Below, in pieces: positions 29,918 through 38,494 of a stretch of 48,241 nucleotides of DNA. This DNA is from Planctomycetota bacterium. GTDB taxonomy: Bacteria > Planctomycetota > UBA1135 > GCA-002686595. Both the position numbers and the translations under genes were made by a program. How positions within the stretch are numbered: the stretch's first letter is position 1; every line of letters starts with the position of its first letter. Location of the stretch: contig JAPLOF010000036.1 in assembly GCA_026692665.1 (NCBI GenBank), positions 1 to 48,241 on the forward strand. The letters run 5' to 3'. The notes beneath the pieces were generated by a model. It did not search any database, was not told the origin of the DNA, and was given only the letters and a program-made list of their open reading frames with translations.

Positions 29918-30925
29918 ATGAACATCGGGCAGATCAAGATCGTGTCTTGGACCACCGCGGCACTGCTGACGGTGGGCCTCGGAGCCTACGTCTGGTCGTT
30001 CGTGAGCACGCTCGAGCAGCGTCGCGCGCTGCCCGACGCCGACACGGTCCGCAAGCAGCTCTCCGTGGAGGCCGCCCCCGTCAAGAACGACGGGCAGGTC
30101 AAGTACGAGGACGTGCGCCGACTGTTCCACGACATGAACTGGACCGGCGCGATGCAGGTCGTCGCCAAGCCGGAGGAGATCGTCCCGGAGAACCGCGTCC
30201 CCGAGGTCGTGCCGGTGCGCGATCTCGTACGGGTCCTGTGGGTCCAGGTCGATCTCGGTGATCGGGCCGGCAGCTCCGTCTTCCTGAAGTACAAGCCGAA
30301 AGCCCAAGTCGAGAACAAGGGGCTCGGCGGTTTCCTCCTGCGCGAGGGCGACGCGCTCGCGCGCCCGCACGAGGGGATGAAGATCGATTCGATCACGACG
30401 GACGGCGTGACCTTCTCGTTCGCCGATGCGGCCCGGTCGAAGGAGACGCTGTTCCCGGCCGAGTTCGACGCGCGCGCGCAGATCGTCCAGGTCGGTCCCG
30501 ACGGCATCGCGATGCCGCCCGCGACGGGCGCCATCCCGCGGCGGCAGGGGACCGCGTTCGTTCCGGGCAAGACGACGCCGCTCGGGACGAACCGCTACCT
30601 GCTCGGGACCGAGGACCTGCAGATGGCCTCGGACAACTACCTGGACATCCTCTCCAACGACGTCCAACTGCGGCAGCACCGCGACCCGCGGACGGGGCGC
30701 TACGACGGCGTCGAGATCAACGACGTCACCCCGGGTTCCTTCGCGGAGCGCCACGGCGCGACGAAGGGCGACGTGGTCAAGAGCATCAACGGCCACGCGG
30801 TGAACAGCACGCAGGAAGCGATCAACTTCGTGAAGATGAACAAGGACAAGTACTCGTCCTGGGAAGTCGTGATCGAGAACAAGGGCAAGACCCGCACGGT
30901 CACGTACGACTCGCCCGGGAACTGA
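29918..30925 (+). CDS. GspC-like inner-membrane protein with PDZ domain
   Basis: 335 residues: a short cytoplasmic start, one membrane helix (about 8-28), a periplasmic beta region (about 100-190; VFLKYKPKAQV, LREGDALARPHEGM, IDSITTDGVTF) like the homology region of GspC that binds the secretin, and a C-terminal PDZ domain (about 245-330; GVEINDVTPGSFAERHGATKGDVVKSING). Known: GspC joins inner-membrane platform and secretin in type II secretion. It has AGGGGA before the ATG. The pairing with a pilT-type ATPase suggests use by the same apparatus as pilMNOQ. A generic PDZ protein is the alternative. Confidence 0.75.
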   Translation: MNIGQIKIVSWTTAALLTVGLGAYVWSFVSTLEQRRALPDADTVRKQLSVEAAPVKNDGQVKYEDVRRLFHDMNWTGAMQVVAKPEEIVPENRVPEVVPVRDLVRVLWVQVDLGDRAGSSVFLKYKPKAQVENKGLGGFLLREGDALARPHEGMKIDSITTDGVTFSFADAARSKETLFPAEFDARAQIVQVGPDGIAMPPATGAIPRRQGTAFVPGKTTPLGTNRYLLGTEDLQMASDNYLDILSNDVQLRQHRDPRTGRYDGVEINDVTPGSFAERHGATKGDVVKSINGHAVNSTQEAINFVKMNKDKYSSWEVVIENKGKTRTVTYDSPGN

Positions 30926-30949
30926 TCCGTCCGCGCTCTTCGACTTCGC

Positions 30950-30984
30950 CGCGCGCCGCGTAGGATGACCCTGCGCGGCGCGCG
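30950..30984 (+). terminator. Hairpin between the GspC-like gene and coaX, with a -10-like loop
   Basis: CGCGCGCCGCG (30950-30960) pairs perfectly with CGCGGCGCGCG (30974-30984). The 13-base loop starts with TAGGAT, which could be the -10 of coaX (TTCGAC 16 bases upstream). So this could be a terminator, or a promoter inside an inverted repeat, or both. Confidence 0.45.
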
Positions 30985-31040
30985 GGCATTTCAGCCCCCG
31001 GGCGCGCGCCACGACCTGCGCGGCGCCCGCCGCGCCACGC

Positions 31041-31826
31041 ATGGAACTCGCGCTCACCGCCGATCTCGGGAACACACGCCTCAAGCTGTGCGCGTGGAAC
31101 CTCGCCGACGGCACCGTCGTCGCGCGCCAGGCGCTCGACGCGCACGAGGGCCTGGGCCGCTCGGCGGGTGCATTCGCCCGTCAGCACGCGCCGTTCCGCG
31201 CCGCCGCGTTGAGCTCCGTCGCCCTGCGCGAGCGCGAGGACGAGGTGAGCGCGGCTCTCGAGCGCGCGTGCGGCGGTCTTTTCCTGCTGGCGCCCGACTG
31301 CGGCCTCGCCATCGAGACGCGCGAACCCGCGCGCGTCGGACGCGATCGCCTGTACGCCGCGCGCGGCGCGCTGGAATCGGGGCTCAGCCGCGGCGGGGGC
31401 TGGATCGTCCTCGACGCGGGCACGGCCCTCACCGTGGACGCTGTCGATGCGCGCGACGGCGGTCGCTTCCTGGGCGGCGCCATCGCGCCCGGCCCGGCGC
31501 TGCTCGCGCGCGCGCTCGCCGAGCACACCGCGCGGCTCCCGCTCGTCGAGCCCGCGGCGCGCGCACCGGCCCTCGGGCGCGACACGGAGTCCGCCGTGCG
31601 CGCCGGGATCGTCGTGGGTTTCCGCGGCGCGGCGCGCGAGCTCGCGCTGCGCGTCGCGGAAGAAGCCGGCTGGCCGGCGCCGCGCATCGCGATCACGGGC
31701 GGTGCCCGCGGGCTGCTCCTCGACCCGGCCCTCTTCACGCCACCCGACTTCGCCGCCGTGCACGAGGACGAGGATCTCGTGCACCGGGGCCTGCTCGCCA
31801 GCCTGCGGGCTGCGCTCGCGACGTGA
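31041..31826 (+). CDS. coaX: Type III pantothenate kinase
   Basis: First step of coenzyme A synthesis, phosphorylating pantothenate. 261 residues, ASKHA fold. Phosphate-binding DLGNTRLK (8-15), pantothenate-site GRDRLYAARGAL (100-111), DAGTALTVDAVD (125-136), GGRFLGGAIAPGPALLARAL (140-159) and GRDTESAVRAGIVVGFRG near the end are the CoaX signatures. The ATG at 31041 gives the first beta strand directly. It overlaps the next gene (GTGA). Confidence 0.94.
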   Translation: MELALTADLGNTRLKLCAWNLADGTVVARQALDAHEGLGRSAGAFARQHAPFRAAALSSVALREREDEVSAALERACGGLFLLAPDCGLAIETREPARVGRDRLYAARGALESGLSRGGGWIVLDAGTALTVDAVDARDGGRFLGGAIAPGPALLARALAEHTARLPLVEPAARAPALGRDTESAVRAGIVVGFRGAARELALRVAEEAGWPAPRIAITGGARGLLLDPALFTPPDFAAVHEDEDLVHRGLLASLRAALAT

Positions 31827-32893
31827 GCCGGGATGCGAGTCCGATCGCCGACGTGCAGGCACGCGAGCTGACGCCGCGCGGCGTGGGGGCGGTGTCGATC
31901 GTCGAGTACTCCGGGCCCGGCGCGCTCGCGCACGTCCTCGGACTCGGAGGTCCCGCGGGACTCGGCGTCGGGGACGTCCGCCTGGCGCGCCTCTGCTTCG
32001 CGCACGGTCTCGCCGACGAGGCGCTCGTCGTGTGCCGCGCGCTCGACCGCGTCGAGGTCCATCTCCACGGGAGCCCGACTCTCGTGCGTGCGGCCTGCGT
32101 GGTTGGAAGCTCCGGGGGCCGCGAGCCGCGGTCTCTCGAGCATCGGGCCCGAAGGCTGCTCGAGAACGCGCCGTGCGAAGCGGCCGCGCGCATCCTCCTC
32201 GATCAGTGCGAAGGCGCTCTACGCGCGGAGCTCGAGCGGCTCTCGAGACGCGACGAGCGCGAGGCCCGCGCGCTGGCGGCGGAACTCGCGCAGCGCGGCC
32301 GCCGCGCGCGCTGGGCGCTCGAGCCCGCGCGCGTCGTGCTCGCTGGCCCGGTGAACGCCGGCAAATCCACGCTCTTCAACGTCCTCGCCGGCGCGGCGCG
32401 CGCCCTGGTCGCGGACGAGCCGGGGACCACGCGCGACGTGATCGAGGCCGACGTCCTGCTGGGGGCGTGGCCGGCCCGGGTGCTCGACACCGCGGGCGAG
32501 CGTGAGCTCGCGCACGAAACGCCGTCCCGCGCGATCGAAGCCGAGGGGCAACGCCGTGCCCGGCTCGCACGGTCGAACGCGGACCTCGTGCTGTGGCTCG
32601 TCCCGCTCGGAGAGGAGGCGGGAACCGTCCCGCAAGGTGCCGTGCTCGTGCGGACCCAGGCCGACCGCGCCGCGGCCGCACCGCCGGACGCGATCGCCGC
32701 GCTCGCGGATCCGGACGGTGCACGCCGGCGGGTGGGGGAGGTCCTCCGCGCGCACTTCGGTCTGCCTTTCGATCCGTGGCAGTCCGGCGCGGGCGTCCCG
32801 TTCGAGCGCGGACAGGTCGAGGCGCTGGAGGCCTGTGCGCACGGCGGAGCGGACGCACGCGACCTGTCGCGAACCTGGATGGCCGAGCGCTAG
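31823..32893 (+). CDS. MnmE/TrmE-like GTPase lacking the C-terminal catalytic cysteine
   Basis: 356 residues; true MnmE has about 450. An N-terminal folate-type domain remnant (about 20-120; VGAVSIVEYSGPGAL) precedes a helical part and a good G domain: G1 GPVNAGKST (175-183), G2 DEPGTTRD (198-205), G3 DTAGERE (222-228), while the G4 place reads RTQAD. The usual C-terminal C-x-G-K active site of MnmE is absent; the protein ends in WMAER. So it probably cannot do cmnm5U modification. It overlaps coaX by four bases (GTGA). It may be a paralog with a new job; a genuine mnmE would then be elsewhere in the genome. Confidence 0.78.
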   Translation: MSRDASPIADVQARELTPRGVGAVSIVEYSGPGALAHVLGLGGPAGLGVGDVRLARLCFAHGLADEALVVCRALDRVEVHLHGSPTLVRAACVVGSSGGREPRSLEHRARRLLENAPCEAAARILLDQCEGALRAELERLSRRDEREARALAAELAQRGRRARWALEPARVVLAGPVNAGKSTLFNVLAGAARALVADEPGTTRDVIEADVLLGAWPARVLDTAGERELAHETPSRAIEAEGQRRARLARSNADLVLWLVPLGEEAGTVPQGAVLVRTQADRAAAAPPDAIAALADPDGARRRVGEVLRAHFGLPFDPWQSGAGVPFERGQVEALEACAHGGADARDLSRTWMAER

Positions 32894-32984
32894 CCTCCGG
32901 CTCCTGCACGGCCTCGTCGCGGGCCTGCGCGGCCGGGGGAGCCGGCCTCGCGCTCCCGCCGGCGCACGGGCCGCCCGCCGCGAA

Positions 32985-33013
32985 TTGCTTCGAGACGGCG
33001 ATTCGCCTACCCT
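32985..33013 (+). promoter_or_regulatory. Candidate promoter of pyrB, nearly leaderless
   Basis: TTGCTT (32985-32990), 17 bases, TACCCT (33008-33013). The start site would be about 5 bases before the ATG at 33025, leaving no room for a normal ribosome site. Confidence 0.5.
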
Positions 33014-33024
33014 CGCTGCCTGGG

Positions 33025-34392
33025 ATGAGTGAGGTTCGTCACCTGGTTTCGATCGACGACCTGTCCCTGCCGGAGGTCCGCGCGCTGTTCCAGCACGCCG
33101 TGCGCTTCGCGGAGGACCTGCGCGCGCATTCCTCCATCTGCCGCGGTCGGATCTCGGCGAGCCTCTTCTACGAGGCCAGCACGCGCACGCGGCTCTCCTT
33201 CGAGTCGGCCATGCTGCGCCTGGGCGGCGGCGTCCTGACCGCGGCCGACATGCGCAACACGAGCGCGTCCAAGGGCGAGTCGCTGGCCGACACGGTCCGC
33301 GTCGTGAGCGGCGGCTATGCCGACGTGATCGTGTTGCGCCACCCGAGCGAAGGGGCGGCCCGGCTCGCGGCGCAGTACTCGGCCGTGCCGGTCGTGAACG
33401 CCGGCGACGGCAGCCACGAACACCCGACGCAGACCCTCTGCGACCTCTACAACCTGTGGGTCGAGCGCGGCCGCATCGAGGGGCTGGACGTCGTCCTGGC
33501 CGGCGATCTGCGCTACAGCCGCACGATCCACAGCTTCGCCTACGCGCTGGCGCGATTCGGCGCCAACGTGGTGTGCGTTCCCCAGCCCGGGTTCGAGCTG
33601 CCCGACTACGTGGTCCAGCGTCTGCGCGAGGAGTTCGGGGTCGAGCCCCAGCGCGCCGACGCGTCGCGCCTGGGCGACCTGGCCGCGCGCAGCGACGCCG
33701 TCTACCTCACGCCGCAGAAGCCGCACCAGCTGTCCCTCTTCACGGACGCCCGCGGATTCTCGATCGAGCGCGTGGACGCCGTGTACATGACGCGGCCCCA
33801 GACGGAGCGGCATCCCGAGGGCGAGCGCACGCTCGAGAACTACCTGCAACTCGGCAAGCGCACGCTGTCCGCGGAATCCCTGCGCGACGCGGTCGTCATG
33901 CACCCGCTGCCGCGCCGCGACGAGATCGCGCAGGACCTCGACGCGGATCCGCGCAGCATCTACTTCAAGCAGGCCGCGCGCGGCGTCCCGATCCGGATGG
34001 CGATCCTGGGTTGGCTGACGGGCGCCCTCGATCTGGCGACGACCCAGCGCGCTCCCGAGTACCGCGCCCATCCGGTCACCGTGGGGCCGAACCCGTGCCC
34101 GAACGCGACCTGCATCTCGCGCACCGAAGCGCGCCATGTCACGCCCATGTACCGGCTCGCGTCCCGGCTGCCTCTGCGCGCCCACTGCGCCTACTGCTCC
34201 CAGGAGCTCGTGTTCGGCGTCGTGGGCTGCTCGACGACGCACGTCTACCACGAGCGCGAATCGGTCGAGGTCCGCAAGGTCCGGAGCGACCACCTGGTCT
34301 TCCTGCGCGACGGCACGGAAGCCCTGCGCCTCGGGTTCAACCCGAGCATCCGCGGGGCGGCCAGCGCTCCCGGGGCCGCCCTGGACCGCTGA
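33025..34392 (+). CDS. pyrB: Aspartate carbamoyltransferase fused to a PyrI-type zinc domain
   Basis: Second step of pyrimidine synthesis: carbamoyl phosphate plus aspartate to carbamoyl-aspartate. 455 residues, versus about 310 for a plain PyrB. Catalytic part 1-345: STRTR (52-56), SKGES (82-86), GDGSHEHPTQTLCD (127-140), RPQTER (257-262), HPLPRRDE (293-300). The C-terminal part has CPNATCIS (358-365) and CAYC (388-391), with cysteines 358, 363, 388 and 391 at nearly the spacing of the PyrI zinc site (109, 114, 138, 141 in E. coli). The PyrI nucleotide-binding domain that precedes this zinc module in E. coli is missing. A similar PyrB-PyrI-tail fusion is known in Thermotoga. The unassigned tail is 400-455. 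Confidence 0.93.
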   Translation: MSEVRHLVSIDDLSLPEVRALFQHAVRFAEDLRAHSSICRGRISASLFYEASTRTRLSFESAMLRLGGGVLTAADMRNTSASKGESLADTVRVVSGGYADVIVLRHPSEGAARLAAQYSAVPVVNAGDGSHEHPTQTLCDLYNLWVERGRIEGLDVVLAGDLRYSRTIHSFAYALARFGANVVCVPQPGFELPDYVVQRLREEFGVEPQRADASRLGDLAARSDAVYLTPQKPHQLSLFTDARGFSIERVDAVYMTRPQTERHPEGERTLENYLQLGKRTLSAESLRDAVVMHPLPRRDEIAQDLDADPRSIYFKQAARGVPIRMAILGWLTGALDLATTQRAPEYRAHPVTVGPNPCPNATCISRTEARHVTPMYRLASRLPLRAHCAYCSQELVFGVVGCSTTHVYHERESVEVRKVRSDHLVFLRDGTEALRLGFNPSIRGAASAPGAALDR

Positions 34393-34987
34393 CGGTCCTC
34401 CGCGTCGGGGCCTTCCAGCCCAGCGGCCAGCGGCCTGCCGCTCCCCGGACACGACCGCGGTCCTGCCGTCGGGTCCGGGCTCCTCGCCCCGGGCAGGCTC
34501 TCCCGTTCCCCAGCCCCCAGGCCGACCGGCGCCGTCTCGGTCGGGCCCGGGCGACTGTGCGCTTTCGCACGGCGTTGCTCCAGAGGGGCCCGTTCCCGCG
34601 CGTCGCAACCGCGCACCCGCCGCGGGGTAGAGCGCGCCCAGGCCGTCTGCGTGCCCTCGCCGACGGGCCCCCCCCCGGGCACCTGGTCCCGGCACAGCGT
34701 TTGATTCCCCCGATCGGCATGCTGCGTTTCCCTTCCTCCCCCCTTCGCTTCCCGCGCCTCGGTCGCGGACCCCTCCGTGGCACCCGGGACTCGTCGCGCT
34801 CCAGGCAGCGCGCCGCGGCCCGTCGGTCGACACGGAAATCGGGAAGCGGAGCGGAGACGACCGGGCCGCGCTTGCTACTCTCCGCCACCCCCCCTTGCCC
34901 CGCGCGCTGCGCGGTCCGGACCCCACCCCGCGCGGGCGGTTCGACCGTGGTCTTCGGCGCGCATCGACGTTCGTGAACGCCGACCCC
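34393..34987. other. 595-base intergenic stretch after pyrB
   Basis: No gene supported on either strand. A 7-bp inverted repeat CCGACCG/CGGTCGG (34522-34528 with 34538-34544) and a 5-bp stem GTGCG/CGCAC (34557-34570) could end the pyrB transcript. A -10-like TACTCT at 34876-34881 (context GCTACTCT) precedes the lipoprotein gene by about 107 bases, without a good -35. The remainder is C-rich with no structure I can name. Confidence 0.4.
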
Positions 34988-37900
34988 ATGAACCAGTTGA
35001 GCACTCGACAAGTCGCCTATCCTCGCTCCCAACTCCTTGCGGGCGCGGGCCTCGTCCCCGCGGGTTTGGGCTTGGCCCTCACCCTGCTCGGCTTGGGCGG
35101 ATGCGGTGGCGGAAATCTGAGCCGCCAGTCCGTCACGGGCTATTCGGTCGGATCGCTGCAGGCGAACCCGTCGGCGGCCGCGCTCTCCAAGAAGTTCGTC
35201 GTGGACGCGAACTTCGGCGGGCAGCAGACCTCGATCAAGCTGCGTGAGGTGTACTGGGGCCGCCTGGTCGACATCGTCGACGACTCCGGCGTCCCCCAGG
35301 CCGTCGACGTCGTCGTCGGCCAGGCGTTGGGCAACAACAACGCCTACGAGTTCACGACGAATCCGATCACCGAGAAGACCACGGTCCGCATCAAGTACGG
35401 GGTCGGCACGTCCCAGTACGCCGCGGCCTACGCGGTGCTGCTCGACGACGCGAACCTGACGCGCGTCGCCGACGTGGGCCTGAACCCGGTCGTCACGATC
35501 CCGTTCATCCCGCGCAATGCGGCCATCGTGCTCAAGTTCGACGACCTGCTCGACGCGTCGAAGATCGACGGCCTGACCATCCGACTGCGCACGGGGAACC
35601 CGCCCGAGACCCCGTTCCTGGGTCGCATCGTGCCGGACTTGAACCACGGCGACCTGGCCGAGTTCGACGGTGTGCCCGGTCTCGAGTTCTACACGACCCG
35701 CGTCGTGATCGACTCCACGATCTCGTCCTTCGACGCCGAGAGCACGGGCCTGCCGGTCAACTCGCTCGGCTTCCCGGGCAGCCTTTCGTTGGGCCAGGCG
35801 AACCTGCAGGTGCGCATCCCGACGAAGACGGACGCGGAGTCGAACCAGACCCGGGTCCTCACCAACATGACCAACCACAAGCTGGCCGCTTCGGCCAGCG
35901 GGACCGTGGATGGCGAGTCCCTCACGGTCGACATCGTGCGCACACTGCGCACCGGGGGCACGGGCGACGCGACGGGGGATCCGAACAACGGCTTCCTTCC
36001 CGACGACGAGCCCCCGAGCATCCTCGGCCGCCAGCCGGTCGTCTTCTCCGCGATCGAGCCCGTGATCGGCACGGATCTGTTCCTCACGGACCTGCAGTTC
36101 GCGTTCACGCCCTGCGCGCTGCGACTGCGCGCGGGTGACGTCCTGCAGCAGGCCGTGAACAATTGCACCATCTTCGCCGTGGTGGTGTGTCCGCCGGGCC
36201 AGACCTGCGGTCCGGACACGGCGGCCGCCGGCAGCATCTCGAACGGGATCCTGAGCGACGTCTACTTCCGCTACGTGCGCTCCGCCAGCAACGCGAACGA
36301 CCCGTGCTCGCTGGCGACGTTCGTCCAGAACCAGGTCGCGACGCTCGGTGTGAGCTACACGCCGGTCCTGCACCCGGGCGCGGAGCCGTGCTTCCTGACC
36401 TTCTCGACCGTCGGCGCGCCGCCGAACCGGAACGTCGCGCCGGATTCGACGGTTTCCGTCCGCTTCTCGGAGCCGATGGACCCGGCGTCGATCACGGCCT
36501 TCGACTCGTTCACGCTGACGCGTTACGACCGCGGCTACACAGACCTGCCGTCCGATCCCATCGACACGAATCCGCAGACGCTGCCGACGGTCGCGCCGCT
36601 GTACCGCAACTTCGTCGTCGGGCGGGTTTCGGCCAGTCCGGACCTGCGCGAGTTCAAGTTCCGCCCGGCGCTGCCCTTCAACCACGCCGTGGGCGTCAGC
36701 GAGGCCGTGTACCTCACGCTGCGCACGCCGACCGCGACCACGCCGGGCGTCCGCGACCTCGCCGGCAACGGTCTGGCCGTGACGTTCGACACGCCGGACA
36801 CGGCCGCCTCGGACGGCATCGTGGGCTTCGAAATCGATGCGACCGCCGCCCCGCAACGCACGGACGGGTTCGTGTTCCGCTTCGACAGCAACGACATGGT
36901 GCCGGGCACGGAGTCGGCCCCGGGCGCCTCCGACCCGGACAACGACGGCTTCGGCACGCCCGAGTTCCGCGGCGAGTTCCTGATCGATGGAGCCAACGAA
37001 CTCCTCCGCCCGCGCCCCGTCACGCGCTTCCAGGTCGCGGCCGACCGCACCCAGGCGATCCCCTCGCTCATGGTGCCCTTCGCGCAGGGCGTCCAGACCC
37101 CGATCTCGCGCTACGGCAGCAAGCTGCAGACGATCTGGCGCTACTGCGACGTCGGGTTCTCCCTGCTCGACGAGCAGTTCTACAACGTCGACATCGAGCA
37201 CCTGTACTGGGCCCCCGCCGGCGGCTCCGTCGTCGCGGACACGATCCCGCGGATGGAGATCAGCCTGACCACGGGCCTGCGCATTCCGGACGAGATCCTG
37301 AACGCGGCGCTCTTGCCGGTGTGGCCGGACTCGGGCCTCGTGACGACGTTCTCCTCGAACATCCTCAGCGCCGCCGAGGACCCGCTGCGCACGGTGCACC
37401 CGGGCAACTTTGGACAGCCGGGCTACATCGTCCAGCCGATCGACGCGGTGGTGACCTCGACCGGGACCACGGTCATGCCGTGGCCGCTGAACCGCAACAT
37501 CGCCGCGGACAAGCGCACCTACTACACCTGGCGCAACACGTCGGTGCTCGCGAAGGGTGCTCCGAGCGGTGCCGGCGTCGAACTCCAGATCATCGCGGGT
37601 CCGGCTCCGGGCAACGTGCCGGTCTTCACCGCGAACAACGTCCCGAGCATCGGCCTGCCGCTGCTCATGGAGTTCCGCTGCTATCCCAACAACGCGATCA
37701 CGGGCGCGAACTCGTTCGACGTCTCGATCGCGGTGGCCAACTCCTCGCGCCCGAACTTCCGCGCCTTCTCGACGGGTGGCTTCAGCTCGAGCAACCCGAC
37801 GCTCCCGACCGTGCGCGATCCGGACCTCCAGGACATCGCGCTCGGCGGCTTCAACCCGGGCTCGACGCCGACTGCGGGCGCAGCGACCCTGCCGGTGGAC

Positions 37901-38320
37901 AACACCTTCTACATCGGTGCGACGGACATGGTCATCCGGGTGAGCCGCGTCTTCTCGACGTGGTTCGATTCGGGCAGCGCCGGCGTGCGCTACCAGGAAC
38001 CGATCATCGAGCCGGCGGAAGCCGCGCAACCGGCGGGAACCCAGATCCAACTCGCGTTCCGGGGCGCCAACCTGGTCACGAGCGCGAGCCTGCGCTGGAA
38101 CGCGGATGCCCTGAATCCCTACGGCGAAATCGCCACCGGGACGCAGCCCACGTTCTTCCAGAACATCAACACCTGGCGCTCGACGATGGCCCAGATCAGC
38201 AGCCCGGACGGAGTGCAGCCCGGCGCGCGGTTCTTCCAGATGCGTCTGACCTTCATCTCGAACGCGTCCACGAACCTCGCTCCCACTCTCTCGGCCCTGG
38301 GCATCGCCTGGCGCGACTGA
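34988..38320 (+). CDS. Large Ig-like lipoprotein (first of three related genes)
   Basis: 1110 residues. Signal peptide with lipobox LGGC, Cys39, so an exported lipoprotein; the long n-region (about 20 residues) is unusual. At least one Big_5-type Ig-like unit (about 480-600) with VSVRFSEPMDPASITAF and TLTRYDRGY, and an earlier similar strand LKFDDLLDASKIDG (about 181-194). DPDNDGFGTPEF (about 648-659) looks like a calcium loop. The final 35 residues (RFFQMRLTF ... PTLSALGIAWRD) recur in altered form at the ends of the two genes 38495..41977 and 42213..44159. Function unknown; a surface or outer-membrane anchored structural protein is inferred. The ATG at 34988 gives the shortest sensible signal peptide. 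Confidence 0.8.
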   Translation: MNQLSTRQVAYPRSQLLAGAGLVPAGLGLALTLLGLGGCGGGNLSRQSVTGYSVGSLQANPSAAALSKKFVVDANFGGQQTSIKLREVYWGRLVDIVDDSGVPQAVDVVVGQALGNNNAYEFTTNPITEKTTVRIKYGVGTSQYAAAYAVLLDDANLTRVADVGLNPVVTIPFIPRNAAIVLKFDDLLDASKIDGLTIRLRTGNPPETPFLGRIVPDLNHGDLAEFDGVPGLEFYTTRVVIDSTISSFDAESTGLPVNSLGFPGSLSLGQANLQVRIPTKTDAESNQTRVLTNMTNHKLAASASGTVDGESLTVDIVRTLRTGGTGDATGDPNNGFLPDDEPPSILGRQPVVFSAIEPVIGTDLFLTDLQFAFTPCALRLRAGDVLQQAVNNCTIFAVVVCPPGQTCGPDTAAAGSISNGILSDVYFRYVRSASNANDPCSLATFVQNQVATLGVSYTPVLHPGAEPCFLTFSTVGAPPNRNVAPDSTVSVRFSEPMDPASITAFDSFTLTRYDRGYTDLPSDPIDTNPQTLPTVAPLYRNFVVGRVSASPDLREFKFRPALPFNHAVGVSEAVYLTLRTPTATTPGVRDLAGNGLAVTFDTPDTAASDGIVGFEIDATAAPQRTDGFVFRFDSNDMVPGTESAPGASDPDNDGFGTPEFRGEFLIDGANELLRPRPVTRFQVAADRTQAIPSLMVPFAQGVQTPISRYGSKLQTIWRYCDVGFSLLDEQFYNVDIEHLYWAPAGGSVVADTIPRMEISLTTGLRIPDEILNAALLPVWPDSGLVTTFSSNILSAAEDPLRTVHPGNFGQPGYIVQPIDAVVTSTGTTVMPWPLNRNIAADKRTYYTWRNTSVLAKGAPSGAGVELQIIAGPAPGNVPVFTANNVPSIGLPLLMEFRCYPNNAITGANSFDVSIAVANSSRPNFRAFSTGGFSSSNPTLPTVRDPDLQDIALGGFNPGSTPTAGAATLPVDNTFYIGATDMVIRVSRVFSTWFDSGSAGVRYQEPIIEPAEAAQPAGTQIQLAFRGANLVTSASLRWNADALNPYGEIATGTQPTFFQNINTWRSTMAQISSPDGVQPGARFFQMRLTFISNASTNLAPTLSALGIAWRD

Positions 38321-38336
38321 CAAGAAATCCGCGTGA

Positions 38337-38363
38337 GAACCGGTGGCGACCTGTCGCCGGTTC
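38337..38363 (+). terminator. Imperfect hairpin after the first lipoprotein gene
   Basis: GAACCGG pairs with CCGGTTC around an inner CGAC/GTCG with a three-base bulge, about 16 bases after the stop. No T-run. Weak call. Confidence 0.3.
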
Positions 38364-38494
38364 GGAAACGCAAGCACCGGACTGACCCCGGTCCGCGTCG
38401 CTCGGTCGCGGGCGGATCCGCCCCGCGACCCGACGCGCTCTCCCCCTCCTGCTGCTTCGCTCGGAACACTCTCCACCTGGATCGAAGGAACGCC

